Shown: piece after piece, positions 1 to 12,265 of the stretch
Numbering within the stretch: position 1 is the stretch's first letter
Layout: every line of letters begins with the position of its first letter
NCBI GenBank assembly: GCA_905220665.1
Contig: CAJNAR010000016.1
Span: 124,001 to 188,000 of the forward strand
DNA: 64,000 nt
Source: Albugo candida
Taxonomy: Eukaryota; Oomycota; Peronosporomycetes; Albuginales; Albuginaceae
Direction of reading: 5' to 3'
Notes under the pieces: model-generated
What the model was told of the DNA's origin: nothing
Database searches by the model: none
The model's input: the letters and a program-made list of their open reading frames with translations, nothing else
Position numbers and translations under genes: made by a program

Positions 1-355
1 GATTCGGATAATTGACAGGAGTGCAAAACAAACTTTTTTGGAGGGCTGAATGTCTGCGAAAAGGCAAACTAAACAACGAAGAAACAGACATGCTGTGTGC
101 ACACTGCTTTGTAACGCAGTTTGTCACTCGACCACACACGAAATCGACGGTTACAATTTCGTTTGTACTCAATTAATGCTTGAATTATACCCCTCTTATT
201 GGCATAAGTCCTGTTCTCGAAAAAGCTGCTGCTACTTTGCTGCTTTTCGTCCTCGTTTTCCATCGCTGGTATTGAAATGTGTAATGTGTATACCCGTACA
301 TATAGCATACAGCCTTGGTATGTTTTTTTATAATCCCGAAGTCAATCTATATAGG

Positions 356-560
356 GTATTGATATTCCGAAGACTTTTTTTTAATTAGATTTTTTTTTTC
401 ATTTAAATTACATCATGCCTTTTTAGATTATTACTCCCACAACTTTTTTGGAGCAATAATTAGTGGTATTGATATCCTGACAACTTCTTTTTATTTCATT
501 CGTTCGCAATTTAGATTACGTTATGCCTACTTGAATTATTACTCCCACAGCTTTTTTGAA
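356..560. repeat. Tandem duplication with about 110-bp period
   Basis: Two direct copies of an AT-rich unit begin at 356 and 466. Both start with GTATTGATAT and share, further on, a block containing ATTACTCCCACA followed by CTTTTTTG. The copies have diverged by point changes and small indels. Nothing coding is visible in them. Confidence 0.7.
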
Positions 561-1589
561 AAATAAATAAGTTTACATTTTCAACAAATAGAAGTCATTT
601 ACGTCTAAGGCTAAATCTAGTAGAGAAAGATACCTCTAACTGAGCTAAACACTCATCACTAGTGGACGATTCATTGCCAGTTTGTTAAGCTGTAATGCCT
701 CGTAAAGATGCAAAAGTTATTACACACTAACGGCGAAGGTAAAATGTGTTGAAAAATAATTCTGTGAAGGAATAATGTCTAATTTTCTATTAAAGCTTGT
801 TTTGAATCTACCCTTGTAACCGGAATTCCGCAAGACCCGCTTGTTATGGCCGATTTTCCGCAATTGCTGCACCTGTATTTTCCTGTGTCCGATGCTCAAA
901 TGTCATGTGTCAAATGGAAGTAATAGCCTATCACAGATGAGACTTTGTGTGTATTAGCCAAACACAAATAATTCTCGATTGGAGCTGTTGGAGCAACAAT
1001 TTAGGGTGTGTATGGATGCAATTAGTTAGAAATGTAAAATCATGTAAGTATTTTGCAACAACAAAAAAGTTGTGAGAGTGATAATTTAACTAGGCATGTT
1101 GTAATTTAGTGAAAAAGGCGTCGGGATCTCAATACCCTTTATAAATACATAATAAAAAGGTGCCGAGAATGATGCAACTTGGCATATTATCAACATTAAG
1201 CTTCCGTAGACCTTCTTCTCTTCACAGCGAGTGATTACACAAATCCGTAATGATGATTCTGTGCACAAAGTCATGGAACGTTGCTCTCGACTTGGGATTC
1301 TTCCAAGTGCGTGTTCAGAGGTACGAGTAAGATCTAGTCGTACGTATTGGTATGCATAAGCGGTTGAGAATGCTTGCATACTCACATAAACAATTAAAAC
1401 CACTTCTCGTCAGCCCCAAAGTGAGGTTCAGTTTTCTACGCTATTTATGTGAACAATATTTTCTCATAGCAAAGCTATCGACTACAAAAATCAACAGGCG
1501 ACTTCAATTCTCAATCCCTGATCACATTGGGACAACGCAACTCGACTTGATTTGATACGTACAAGGATACCTGGTGAGTGTTTTTGCAC
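561..1589. other. No recognisable gene
   Basis: AT-rich sequence with only short open frames that resemble no family I know. The region before 356 is similar. I see no RNA gene or repeat here. Confidence 0.5.
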
Positions 1590-4500
1590 TATTGAATGCC
1601 CCCACCTAGATGTTCGGAGATTGCCCAAGCTTTACTGCATTCCTTGGAGCACGATGTCTTCAAGCGATCAATGGAATTTTCTGGCAACGGGGCACTTCCA
1701 CCAGCAGTGTCTATAACGCTTCTGGTGCATGTAGGCAACTGCATCAGTATCGATAAGTATGGTAATGATGATGGTTTCGTTCTTTCGGTCCACACAAAAG
1801 AGTGCAACTACAGCATTACCGCTCATTTCAGGATCCTCGAAACTCTCATTGAAAGATAAATCAATACAGTGGGTTCTTATTGCGCTACGCTTCACACATT
1901 GTCCCGTACTCGATGATAGGAGTGCTGGAGACTGTACTGTCGGCGAATCATATGAACCATTAGAGTGCTGGTGATCTCGAGAACGCTCCAAAGACTACTG
2001 ATGATGATTTTTAGTCACAGTACCCGATTTGGCGAAGCATGATCATTCCGACAAATATTTTTGCTTTCATGTGTACATATTTTGGTAATAATATTGTGGC
2101 ACGACATGGATCCACTACATTAACGATATTGCTTCAGTTGGATAGCACAGGATTTCAATTGTTTCCGTGATCTCTTGCGAATGAAATATTGATGTACCTC
2201 TGGTCAGATTGCAACTCTCCGCCGTTCAACCTCTGGGCTCACACTCATTTTCAAGTGGATGTCTTCGATTCAGCTCAATAATGCCGTTAATTTGGGTCGT
2301 GGTCGCGCATCTTTTCACACTAAAGGCTATCACATCAATTCACGCCATCACACATTGTATCACTTGGTGACTGGAAGCATAGTCAATCTCTGCAAGGAGG
2401 GGATTGTACTTTTATATGAAGTGCATAGGTAAGCGTTATCCAGGATATTGAATCTGCTCGTTTGTCGCTGATAAGATGCACTGAACACGCACTCCCTGGC
2501 GATCATTTATATCGTTCTACTCATGAGGTTTTCCAGTTAATGTCGTTGAAATCATGCAGAAACGGAGGATGATAGTCAGAGTGATCATGAGTACCATCGG
2601 GCGTGGTGCCAAACAAATAGGTCAAGTATCTGTTTAAATGCATACCTGCTCCTTCTATGCGCACGAAAAGAGCAATAATAGAGATGTAGCATCGGCCTGC
2701 AATGACGGCAAATATGGAGGTGATCGATATCTGCTCTATCGTATAGAGCGACTGCGTAAATACGGACAGGCATGGATCCTTCGTTGTAAAGACGTGTGGG
2801 ATCGACTGAGATAAGAACGAAGAAGGCCTTATTTCTGTGAACCGGGGGGGCAAGAGAGTACAATATCGTGCTCATGATTTCGACAGGATAAACATTTCGC
2901 GCACAAGTATCGCGACTTGGCATACAGGTTATTTGTGGCCAAGACGCATTGTGTCTCAGTCTGGCTTGGTTCGGCCATCCGTTTTGTCCTTCAAGCGAGA
3001 TTTTTGAGATCGTTGAGAACGAGGGCAGCGAGTTCACAGCTGTAGCCTCTCGTGCCCGGGTATGTGGACTGCAATAGGAGTAGCAAGCTCCCGGCATAAT
3101 TGCAATCAAATCAAGTGTACTATGTATTTTAGCTCTTATCGTCGGACTTCAGTATGAATCCGAACGATTGTTCATTGCTTTCTGTCTTTACTATGACAGT
3201 AAAAGCTTTCAAAAAATGAGCTCCCAGTAACCATTTATGTTCTTCATCCGATTTTTCGATGAGAAGAGTGGAGATATCCTTCCGTCTAGTAAAACTGTGA
3301 GGCCCCCAAAATGTTATAGAATCTTCCGAGTCGAAGCATAACTCCAATTCGATAGGATAGTATGAGTGTATGTGGCTTTGAAGAGTATCTGAACCATGTG
3401 CTTCATTAGCCCTAGCTTGCCGATCTCTTTAAAATAGCTGGGCGGAATTTGTGTTGCTTCATTACCAAATTTAAAAGCAACCGATTCACCAGGAATGAAA
3501 CGCTCGGAGATTTCACCGGTGCTGAATGATACGTAGCTTGCTTTTAATATATTTCCATTGAATGTTGGAGTGCCACTGGTACTGTTTCCAAAGTAAAAGC
3601 TCGGACAATCGGGAATGGTCCAACTCAGTGTGTAAATTCCAGGATTTTCTCGAGTCTAGAAATCAGGGTCTATGCTGGCCATTCGAGACTCCGGATCAAC
3701 GAATAATTCCTTCAGTCGAACTAGCTCATTAAGAGATTCCGCTGTCAAACGCCAAGTTACAAAATGCCACTTATCGCCACCATGGTGATATTGAAAACGT
3801 TGTCTTGAGATGTCGAATAATGCCAGCCCTGATTCGGGGTATCTTTCCTCAGTATCTGATCGTATCTCACAAGAACGTGGCCGATCGTTCATGATGACTA
3901 ATTTCATGGTATACGACTTCGTTTTTTTTTCCCCGCTGCACAAGTCCATAAAGAAGTGCTTTTTCGGCTTCGTGATTCCATTTTTGTCAAACTCTAATTT
4001 AGGATCGAATTCGACTTGCAATCCAAATCGTTCATTTGAATAAGCCTTAGAATCACTGTTAGTCGATGCTGTCCTAACCAGTTGCGCGTACTGGGCAGCC
4101 ACAAAGGGGTCATACGCGTGGAATACGCCAAGCATAGCAAATTTACAAACTTTCAGATAATGATATTTCATATCTTGTACAGAGCGCTTTTTAGGAAATG
4201 AGGAAAAGTGATTGTTTATATGGTCCACGACCGGACCAAACATGGAACGATGTTTCTTCAGTACCTTCCCAAATGTGGGATTGTTGCTTTCGATTCAAAC
4301 TCATCTTAGTCCAGACAACGGGCACACATCCGATAAGGTGGACTCCAACTCAAAAGTTTCATTAAACGGCAACGTTTATAATCAAAATTGGTATTTCATA
4401 CCGACTTCATGGGCATGGAAGCGATCATTGAGGACTGAGTAAAGCGACAACGTTGCGCAGAAATCCGGTAGTATGCTAGATTTCGTTAGAATTAATACGC

Positions 4501-5660
4501 TGTCATGTATGATCTATACTTTATATCTACTTTGTGGGTATGGAAGCGGACCTTAAGTATTATCATCAAATTGAAACACAAATAGAACTTTGGTAACAAG
4601 TACCTCCTGTATAAGGCGATTTGCTGCCACTTTCGTGATAATAGAATCGTACATTATACTGACTTAGTGGGTGGAGAAACCTTACAAATAAAGTCGTAGC
4701 GAAAGGTGTGCAGTAAATTCCACTTGGTCCCATATCCTGGAGAAACACATACACGACAACTTTTATAAATTCGTACTTTAACGCAACAATTGGTGGACAT
4801 GAAAAAACTTCGATCAAGATGGGAGGAAGCCGATATACGATCCAATTAAATCAGCAAAATCCGAAGAAAGTGCGTTTGTTCCATCACGTCTCTGCCTCTC
4901 AGCATCCTTGGCGATGACTGCGTCAAGCTTGTACAGCCTTTGTACGATGATCGATGTGTTTGAAGACGTTGAAGCGGGTTCAAACCCGGTTTCTACTAGT
5001 GGCTGGCATTATGATAAGAGACTTTGGTCAAGACGAAAGCTGTAAAGATCTAAAAGCGACAGAATTTCGAAGCTGTAAAAAAGTGAATACTTGGATGCTT
5101 GAGATCGCTATATAGCTTTCCAGGAACGTGGAGACGCACTGGGTTTTGATGCAAGTCAATACTACTGTAGCCCGCGTGTCATCAGTAACTATTTCCAGTC
5201 AAGTGACTACATCTGCTTCGCTAGTTTGAATCAGCAAAATACACTTGCTCGAGCGAGCTGGTAGGGATCATTGCGGTCTTATGATTGTTCAATTATCTGT
5301 ATTGAAGTGCAACCAAAAAATTATCGCGCAGAGATTTGGACACGAAAGGTTCCCGTTACGCCTCTTGCACACTTCATTGCACATTATGGTGTCATCACAA
5401 AGATGCAGGTCGTCGAGGGACCTGCAAGCAGTGGTTGGAGCTCACTATCTTATGGCCGGCTCCTAGCTTGTCGTAAGCCCAAAGATGTTCTTGCAGCAAA
5501 TAAACGCTGCACTGCACTTACAGCGCTGTAGTATGAATGCTTGGTCAAAGCGACTGATTTTATGTCTACTTTCTAGCGCCAAACAGATCATAGGAGGCAA
5601 CCATATCATAATCATTTGTGACAGTACAGTACAGCTATGCATACCGCCTTGCAATTTAAG
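1590..5660. repeat. Segmental duplication unit A (with broken family gene)
   Basis: The block around 1660-1860 resembles 18190-18370 and 23840-24000. Sequence near 2230-2600 resembles 18780-19200 and 24400-24750. The flank from 4400 to 5470 resembles 15590-16500, 21030-22100 and, inverted, 61620-62650. The unit carries family copy A on the minus strand. Boundaries are approximate because they were judged by eye, and divergence is high, so this looks like one of the older copies. Confidence 0.6.
3129..4243 (-). pseudogene. Broken copy A of the secreted aspartic-protease-like family
   Basis: The family start (M-K-Y-H-Y-L-K) is at 4171, followed by a signal peptide ending near FVAAQ. The minus-strand frame aligns with intact paralogues as far as the segment before NPGIY. 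There a TAG stop (3656-3658) interrupts it, and the same frame resumes directly after the stop. Further on, after the conserved block ATQIPP...EIGK, about 20 residues present in the paralogues are missing and the frame shifts. The end is then readable in another frame (3129-3347), including WLLGAHFLKAF, the counterpart of the WxxGSSLLKAY motif. The N-lobe cysteine pair is also lost. At least two independent lesions make this a pseudogene, though a truncated secreted product of the first 170 residues could still be made. Confidence 0.85.
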
Positions 5661-5808
5661 AATGAATGTTCGATATCAATCACGAGCTGCATCGTGACGA
5701 TTTTCCGCCAATCCTTTGCAATTCACACGTAAATTGTCTCCTGAATGTATTCCCGTCTGTCTTTTACTATCCAGTAATTGCTAGTTGCAACTGGTTACTT
5801 AATTGCTA

Positions 5809-7447
5809 ATGCTGGCGGCTGCCGCCACATACGCAATCGCACTGGCAACACTGCTGGTCGTTGCATCTTACGCGATATATTCTTCTCGTCGATCCAATAT
5901 CCAGTCCGCCCACGCTTTTCTAAGGTAATTGTGCATCCCTCTTCCCAATTCAAAACTCGATTCTTTTTCTTTTCAGTGCGAAAGACACCCAAGGATCCAT
6001 ATCACTAGCATGGTGTCTATTTGCTGCAGGAATGGGTTCGTGGACGCTATTCTCCTTCCCAGAAATTGGTGTTCTTGCAGGCGCATGGGGAATCATCGGA
6101 TACACCTTATCCAGCTGCTTGTCGATGCTCATCTTGGCGGTACGATCGTATCCATTGTCCCATTTCCCATTAATCTCTCCGTTTGTAGTTTATGGGCCCA
6201 CGAACTCGTCGACTTCTTTGTGACGGTGTCACATTATCCGAATGTATCCTTCATGTAATAGATCAATTACATGTGTTGAACACAACTCATCCTTTTATTA
6301 CAGCGCTATGGCCACATCATGCAAACGTATCTCGCAATTATTTCGTTTCTGTATCAATTCCTTTCGTTGGCTTCTGAATTCACTTGTGTGGGCCAATTGA
6401 CATCCATACTATCACCAGACGCCAAGCCAATTGTCGTCATTCTCACAGTGGCTATCATTACCAATCTGTACACGTTAGTGGGTGGAATGCTGGCAAGCCT
6501 CGCCACGGATGTATGGCAGGGCGTCGGCGTTTTGTCACTGGTCCTACTCGTTTGCATTGTAATGGTATCGTCGACTTCCACGCCAGCAAATGTATTCAGC
6601 GTTGCAGTTTTCGATATCTCAGGTTTTGAGACTTTGGTGACACTTTGTATTGCTGTGACGTCATCGAGTCTCTTTTTTTCGGGATTTTGGCAGAGGGTAC
6701 GTGAATGCAAATGGAGGTGGAACTGTCTGATTATTTGTTGAGAAGGTGTATGCAGCAGCGGATGATGCTACTTTACGGAAAGCGTGTTTATATGCGTGTG
6801 GGTTCAGTATCCCATTTACGATTGCATTGGCAGTTGCGGGAATGGTTTCGAGCTTGAAGTATCCGGGAGAGATGTATTTTTTCTCTATTCTCTTGAACAT
6901 GGGCACAGTCTGGCAAGTTTTTGTCATGATTGTGATTGTATCGCTTGCAAGTTCAGCTTCGGACTCGTTACAGATGGGAATCACAGCGGAATTGGTCTCC
7001 AAATTCCCGACTTTATCGCTCTTCCACGCTCGAGTTATCTGCGGTACTTGCTCCTTTTGCATCGTTTTTTTTGGATTTGACGCATTTTCATGGGTTTTAG
7101 TGGCACTCAATATCCCGGCGATCATCATCGCGCTTCAGAATTACAGCGTCCTGACTCTCTTTTTGATCGCAGATCTCTTATGCACCGCATCTATTGGACC
7201 GATGCTTCTGGCATTATGGGATCGATCACACCCACATGCAGCGTTAATTGGATGTGTTTCAGGGCTAATGGCGATATTTGTGTATGGATGTATCGTTCGT
7301 GAGTCGATATTTGGTGGCTTGGAATGGTTTACACTTCCAGATGGATTGTATTCTTTCCACAGTATGATCACTTTTATTTTGGCGTTGATCATTCCACCAG
7401 CGATAACCATTGCATTATCGCTATTGATGAGTGACAGCAGCGACTAA
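5809..7447 (+). CDS. Sodium:solute symporter (SSF family), five exons
   Basis: Exons 5809-5924, 5977-6139, 6189-6254, 6304-6696 and 6746-7447 join into 479 codons with no frame break. The introns are 49-52 bp with GT/AG ends. The ATG at 5809 is the first after an in-frame TAA. The protein is a polytopic inner-to-outer membrane carrier of the SSF fold. The early block SLAWCLFAAGMGSWTLFS and the later FWQRVYAAADD (spliced across intron 4) are signature stretches of this family. The second exon junction yields SECILHRYG, the expected R-Y-G segment. Family members import solutes such as urea, proline or other small metabolites with Na+. The best guess is the DUR3/proline-like branch, but I cannot assign a substrate. 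At 479 residues it is at the short end of the family. The 5' end lies only about 150 bp from duplicated unit A. Confidence 0.85.
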
Positions 7448-7775
7448 AACGGTCGATCTTTGTAAGTAATCTTGATCCGTGACATCATGCAGGGCGCTTA
7501 CGGGTACAAAGCATTGCGAGGAAGAAAGAAGAGCTCGGCTAGACCGTTCCCTCCAGTTTCGTATATATTACGATGCGAAGATCTCGTCTCGCACATATTA
7601 TGATTATTGTAGGTTATTTAATTCATAAGAGACAATAAGGAATATAAATGAACAGATACTATTACTTGTTAGCAAAAGCAATACCGTTTCGCATTGGACA
7701 AAATGTATCCTTTCAAAGCCAGTCATTTCATGGGAAATCTCTATAAAGGTCAGTGGCGTCTTACGCGATAATTCG
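7448..7775. other. Intergenic gap, nothing recognised
   Basis: About 330 bp between the symporter stop and the GTPase start. It must contain the 3' end of one gene and the promoter of the next, but I see no defined signal. Confidence 0.5.
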
Positions 7776-8755
7776 ATGCTCACAGAATGTGTACGATACT
7801 TTGCGTTACTATCAGCTATTCCGCATTCCATACAGACCGCAAACTCACTCGCAAATAAGTTCCAATTCATTCGATTTCGCACAACAAATATTCCTCCCAA
7901 ACGATTGGGTAAAAAGGCGAAAAGATTGCAGAATCTGAGCGTTCATTGGCTTATCGATGACATCGATACTCCACCGAGTCTTAGCGCCTCCGAGATCGAT
8001 TATGTGAATCGATTATTCCAAGCCAATTCTCGACTAATTGTCTCAACATCTGATCCCAACGATCTCCCTGAATGGAATATCCCCGAAGTCGCCTTTGCCG
8101 GTCGCTCCAATTGCGGGAAATCATCGCTAATCAACGCCATGTTGGGCCAACAAGGTCTCGTTCGTACCTCCAAAACACCAGGAAGAACGCAACTTCTCAA
8201 CTTTTTTTCAGTCGGTGGGAAAAAGGGGAGTCTTCCCACAATGTCTGTGGTCGATATGCCGGGCTACGGATTCGCAAAGCCGCCCAAAGCCGTTGTAGAT
8301 GCTTGGGATAAGCTGGTTGGAGGATACATTGAAAATCGTCAGGCCGGGCTTTTGAAGAATCTCTTCGTATTGCTGGACGCTCGACGAGGGATAACGACCA
8401 TCGATCATGAATTTCTGGACTTTTTGGAGGCGATGGAAAGTCTTTATCAGATAATATTCACCAAAATCGATGCGGTACGAGCTTAACGCAGGGCCCGGGA
8501 ATACAGAGTGAGCGCGTGCTTGTAGGTCCCCAAGACCGAACTGGAAAAGAATATCCGAGAGGTCTTAGCCATGAAGAAGCTTGGTTCCCGAAGAGTGAGT
8601 TCGTACAACTGGCTTGGATAGACGATGACTTGTTTTTTGTATAGGGAATGAATCCCATTGTGCTCGCCACAAGCACCAAGGAATCCTTTGGGATACGTCA
8701 AATGCAGCAGCAGGCAGTGTATATGACGGGATTGCTAACGAAATGCGTACGATAG
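7776..8755 (+). CDS. EngB/YihA-type GTP-binding protein, probably mitochondrial
   Basis: Exons 7776-8474, 8526-8594 and 8645-8755 give 292 residues; the two introns are 51 and 50 bp. The G domain is complete: G1 GRSNCGKSS at residues 109-117, a KTPGRTQ switch segment, G3 DMPGYG and G4 FTKIDA, with the SAK-like motif supplied by the last exon (IVLATST). Splicing at GCG|GTC restores the usual continuation after TKxD. Bacterial EngB is an essential factor for large ribosomal subunit assembly; eukaryotic copies usually serve organelle ribosomes. The first 90 or so residues lie outside the G domain and are rich in Arg/Lys with few acids in the first half, in keeping with a mitochondrial presequence. 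The start is the first ATG in frame. The gene converges on the next one with 11 bp between stops. Confidence 0.88.
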
Positions 8756-8766
8756 TCGATTGCGTC

Positions 8767-11133
8767 CTATTTGGTAACCTCAGGAAGCTCAATTCGACCA
8801 ATTCCGGGCATCAATCGAGTCGGAATCACTTCATCCATAAGCCGGGATGTCGACGAAATTCTGCCTGCATTCGCATTTGAGTGCTTACGAGTCGATTCAC
8901 TCGATTGTAGACGACGTATTTTTGTGACAGAGTCCAGCCTCCCGGGCATATTTGGTTTTTTATTCAACGAGGTTTTCTTTGTCGCTTTTGTGGTCGCAGT
9001 ACGCTCCATTTTGGCTCGTTGTGTTTTTGCTATTGGCACTCTTAACGAAGAAGAACTGCTACGATTCGCTTTTGCCTTTGGTGGGGGTTTGCTATTGCTC
9101 TCTCGCGATTCAATCGTTTTGATGTGTCGATGGGTCGCTTCTTCGGGTCCGACTTGTTCCAATTCGAAAGTGTGATCCTCTTTTTCAGGCGTGGATTCCT
9201 CGATATCCGACAGATCCAAAGCATCAGCATCCGTCAGATTGAATTGCTGTTGATCCTCATCGTTATCTCGGCAATCGAGTAGATCCATCAGATCAGCCAA
9301 ACCAGCTCCCGAATCGTCCATGATGATCCTGTCGATCCCGTCTTGCTCCTTGACGTCCTGAACCTCTTTCCAGAGCTCTGTCGAATGCTGAATTTGACCC
9401 AATACGCGCATATACTTCAAAAGACCTTGACACCAATCTCGTCCCATTGCCTCCAAATCCAACGCGGAGAACTGTGTGTGCTTTCTGGAGCCATAATTCG
9501 GTCCACAAAATGAAGCTTCCAACGTGTACGAATGAATTACGCCAAGCTCGTCATGCACAACGACTCGACCTGTATGAAGTTTAGATTTGTGGACCCGAAA
9601 GTCGCAACTCTTGTACGAAAAGAATGGCGAGTCTTTGGCCACAATCATTGGGAAAACACGTGGATCGGTACCCGGCATTGAACCTGCCACTTTCACATTC
9701 CGAGTGACCGATTTGTGCTTGTAGCAGCCGTATGTGAAGATATTGGGATGCAGACTATGGCCGTGAAGGTCGCAGTAAACTGCTACGCGTCCTTGTGCCT
9801 GATACGATGCGATCAACTTCTTCAGATGAAATATCGTCGGAAATAAACGCTCGATCGGATTCGCCCATTTCCGATTGAGGTCCCAGCCCGCAAGCCCCAC
9901 ACGCGAGTTTCCAAGAATGACGCCGTCAGGGTTGAGCATGGGAACGATTTTGAAGATGAGATGCTCTCTAAGCACCTGCGCTTCAACCGACGAGCTCGTG
10001 AGGAAATCAATCATTCCTTTCATCATCCAACTGCTGTTTGCTTCTCCTGGATGCACACGAGCTGATATCACGACAACTAACAGGAGCCTTTGAGACGAGA
10101 ATGAAGCGAGAATGTGTTCTTACTGCGCCTTTGATCGTAATGGATCCCTCGATTCCGAGTTGGAGATGTGATGGTGAGGATGTCACAGACGTTTCCAGCG
10201 AGTGTCACACACAATTCCGATCGTTTGAGGTAGATCGAACGCTCTCCATCTTGCTCTAAATTGTCACAATATTCACAGAGGTCTACAGAAGCGGCTGAGA
10301 CACAACACAAGAAAGAAAAGCACGCACCCGTGAATGTGTATGGCTGCAAGCAGGCGAAATAGACTTGGTCTTGCTCATATTGGAATGTATATCGAAAGGT
10401 GAGTGTGTTGGATCGACTCGAACTCATTCTCGACTTTGACGCCTCATAACGAATGTGAGTGCCTTGATGCTTCCACCCAGAGGCTTGCATGCACGAATAC
10501 ACCAAAGGCTGTAGTCCATGGCCAAAAAGCGCTCCACTTTTGGCTAAATTGATAATGGAAAATGTATACTCGACATTTCTGTGGCCATTCTGCGTCTCAA
10601 AGTAAAACCACTGCCGATACGCGCTATTGCCCACATCAGGATGAAGTAAAAGCTCGTATTCTTGCACTAATAGAGACAACTATCAGTTCGAGTCGGAAGA
10701 TCGGAGCTGTACCTTGGCTTTGACGTATCACGCGATAGACCCGAAGGAGGTTTCCACTTTCAAAAAAGGAGTCGAAATGGAGCGTATCGGCTGGAGCCTT
10801 CGATTGAGATTGGATGAGCGGCTGATTATATTCGTAAATATGAATGCGAGTGATGTGAGCTTCTTCCTCCGTTGCGATAAAATGCTCCAAAAGAATCGGT
10901 TCGACGGGGTGCTTGCGTGAGCGGAATTCGGACGCATCGGTTGGAGCTGTCGCCGATGGAAGTGTGTCGGGATGTCGATGGATCGGCAAATGTACCGGAC
11001 GGGTGTTTGTTCCAGTACGAGGTTGCCGAGTCTCAGGTGGGAAGGAAAAAAGCGGCAAAGGTGGAGGTATGCTCAGCACTTTCACGGAAGACGTTTTCGA
11101 TCGGCCTGTAATACGCTTCTCATTCGAAGTCAT
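8767..11133 (-). CDS. Cytosolic-type metallocarboxypeptidase (M14, CCP/AGBL family)
   Basis: Exons on the minus strand are 11133-10713, 10666-10328, 10282-10124 and 10076-8767 (introns 46, 45 and 47 bp), giving 742 residues in one frame. Splicing restores RQSQVQEYELLLHPD, YTFTDLCEYCDNL and QRRIVVISARVHPGE, all typical of cytosolic carboxypeptidases. The zinc site is intact: H315 and E318 in HPGE, and H411 in CDLHGHS. The LNPDGV...GN.R and DLNR motifs follow, and the catalytic Glu sits in YTLEASF. The N-terminal beta domain specific to CCPs occupies about residues 130-300. Such enzymes trim glutamate side chains or C-terminal residues from tubulin, which fits a flagellated oomycete. The last 180 residues are acidic, then Ser/Lys/Arg-rich and low in complexity. 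The stop is 11 bp from the GTPase stop on the other strand. Confidence 0.9.
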
Positions 11134-11194
11134 ATAAATAATAACACCCGATTTTGGAGATATATTTAGGCTCCCCGCCAGCCATTATCGTCGC

Positions 11195-12265
11195 TTAGGA
11201 GCTTGTCCCCAAGAAGAATGCCTTCTGCTCAATTGATCCATTCCTCAATGCTTTCCATTGATCATGGGTCGAGATGATGATCTCCTCTGCTTCTTTCGGT
11301 GGGAGTGGATGCTCTTGTGTAAAATGATTTATCGGGTACCCTTCAGCTGTCTTGTAATTACGCAGCCAGTCGATGATATCGTTCAGAAGACCAGGTCTCA
11401 AATCGTCGACCGAATGGATGCGATCAGCTTCGGGATCGTGGATGGATAGAGCGAGGATTTTATGGTCGATTTCGCCTTGATCAATGAGTGCAAGACTACC
11501 GAGGATTTTCACTGGATTGACAGATCCCATCGGTAATGTTCTGCTTCCAATCTCCAATACATCCAATGGATCGTTATCGCCCCCATTTCCGTCTGTATTT
11601 CGCATCTTGGGATTCTCCCACGTTTGTGCGAACATTCCGTAATTGAAAAAGGGAATCCCATACAAAAAGGTTCGTCCACGTGTGCCATTGTGCGTGGTAT
11701 CCTGCATGATTGGATTGTTCTTGTGTTCTTTATTCACCTCCATCTTGTACATCACGCCTTTGGGAATCTCCACAACAAAATTGTACAAATGCTTTTCAGG
11801 TAAAAGCAGCGGGATATCGTGCCACGGAGAGATGAACTTTGAATTTGTATCCTGAAAGAATAGCTTAAAATCTGGTTTTCCATACGTCCCAGCGCTTTGA
11901 AAGCTCCGAGTCGAGTCAAGAAAAGGCTTGGATTGCTGGATAGAGAATGCAAGCCAATTGAAAGACCGATGCTTGTAATATTCGATCATGATTTGCCACC
12001 CTGAATCGACCATAAAGCCTCGAGGTACACAGGTCGGATTCTCTTCCCATGTTTTCGGCACAATATCGCCCGAGCATTCCACAAGCCCTTTTTCAGCCAT
12101 GTTGCGCATACGTGTTCCAGAAATGGAGAGAAAATCCGCTTTACGATCGGTTTCCATCGGCTTCATTTGATGATCGCGGACGTCATAGTAAACTTCGTCG
12201 TCTTTCCCATGAAGATGAATTGCAGGATCATGAAAGATAGCCAGCTCTTCACCTGATGGACCCAC
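11195..12265 (-). CDS. Inorganic pyrophosphatase with a degenerate ATP-sulfurylase tail at its N-terminus
   Basis: The open frame covers 356 codons; its first ATG is at 12166 (codon 34). From about residue 145 it is a family I inorganic pyrophosphatase: GKPDFKLFFQD, ISPWHDIPL, FVVEIPKG, then the Mg2+ site signature DNDPLDV and a complete C-terminus. It would hydrolyse PPi to two Pi. The first 130 residues are the end of an ATP sulfurylase, recognisable by VYYDVRDHQMKPM, FLSISGTRMRNMA and PRGFMVDSGW. The match jumps from the early domain (ELAIFHDPAI...) straight to this C-terminal part, so the catalytic core with the RNPxHxxH motif is absent. Sulfurylase-pyrophosphatase fusions are known from heterokonts. 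Here only the pyrophosphatase looks functional. Upstream sulfurylase sequence continues, out of frame, to about 12600. The gene ends 61 bp before the carboxypeptidase start. Confidence 0.85.
   Translation of the reverse strand: MGPSGEELAIFHDPAIHLHGKDDEVYYDVRDHQMKPMETDRKADFLSISGTRMRNMAEKGLVECSGDIVPKTWEENPTCVPRGFMVDSGWQIMIEYYKHRSFNWLAFSIQQSKPFLDSTRSFQSAGTYGKPDFKLFFQDTNSKFISPWHDIPLLLPEKHLYNFVVEIPKGVMYKMEVNKEHKNNPIMQDTTHNGTRGRTFLYGIPFFNYGMFAQTWENPKMRNTDGNGGDNDPLDVLEIGSRTLPMGSVNPVKILGSLALIDQGEIDHKILALSIHDPEADRIHSVDDLRPGLLNDIIDWLRNYKTAEGYPINHFTQEHPLPPKEAEEIIISTHDQWKALRNGSIEQKAFFLGTSS

Noticed and set aside
50..388. 112-codon plus-strand frame at the left edge
   Set aside because: No family resemblance, and an equally long frame overlaps on the other strand. 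Likely chance.
2585..3109. 174-codon minus-strand frame in unit A
   Set aside because: The homologous stretches in units C and D are full of stops, and composition does not look coding.
4950..5010. tRNA-like T-arm (GGTTCAAACC) in unit A
   Set aside because: No acceptor, D or anticodon stem could be placed around it. The homologous site in unit C (near 21650) differs, so it is probably chance.
8771..9175. 134-codon plus-strand frame
   Set aside because: It is the antisense of the carboxypeptidase's Ser/Lys-rich tail.
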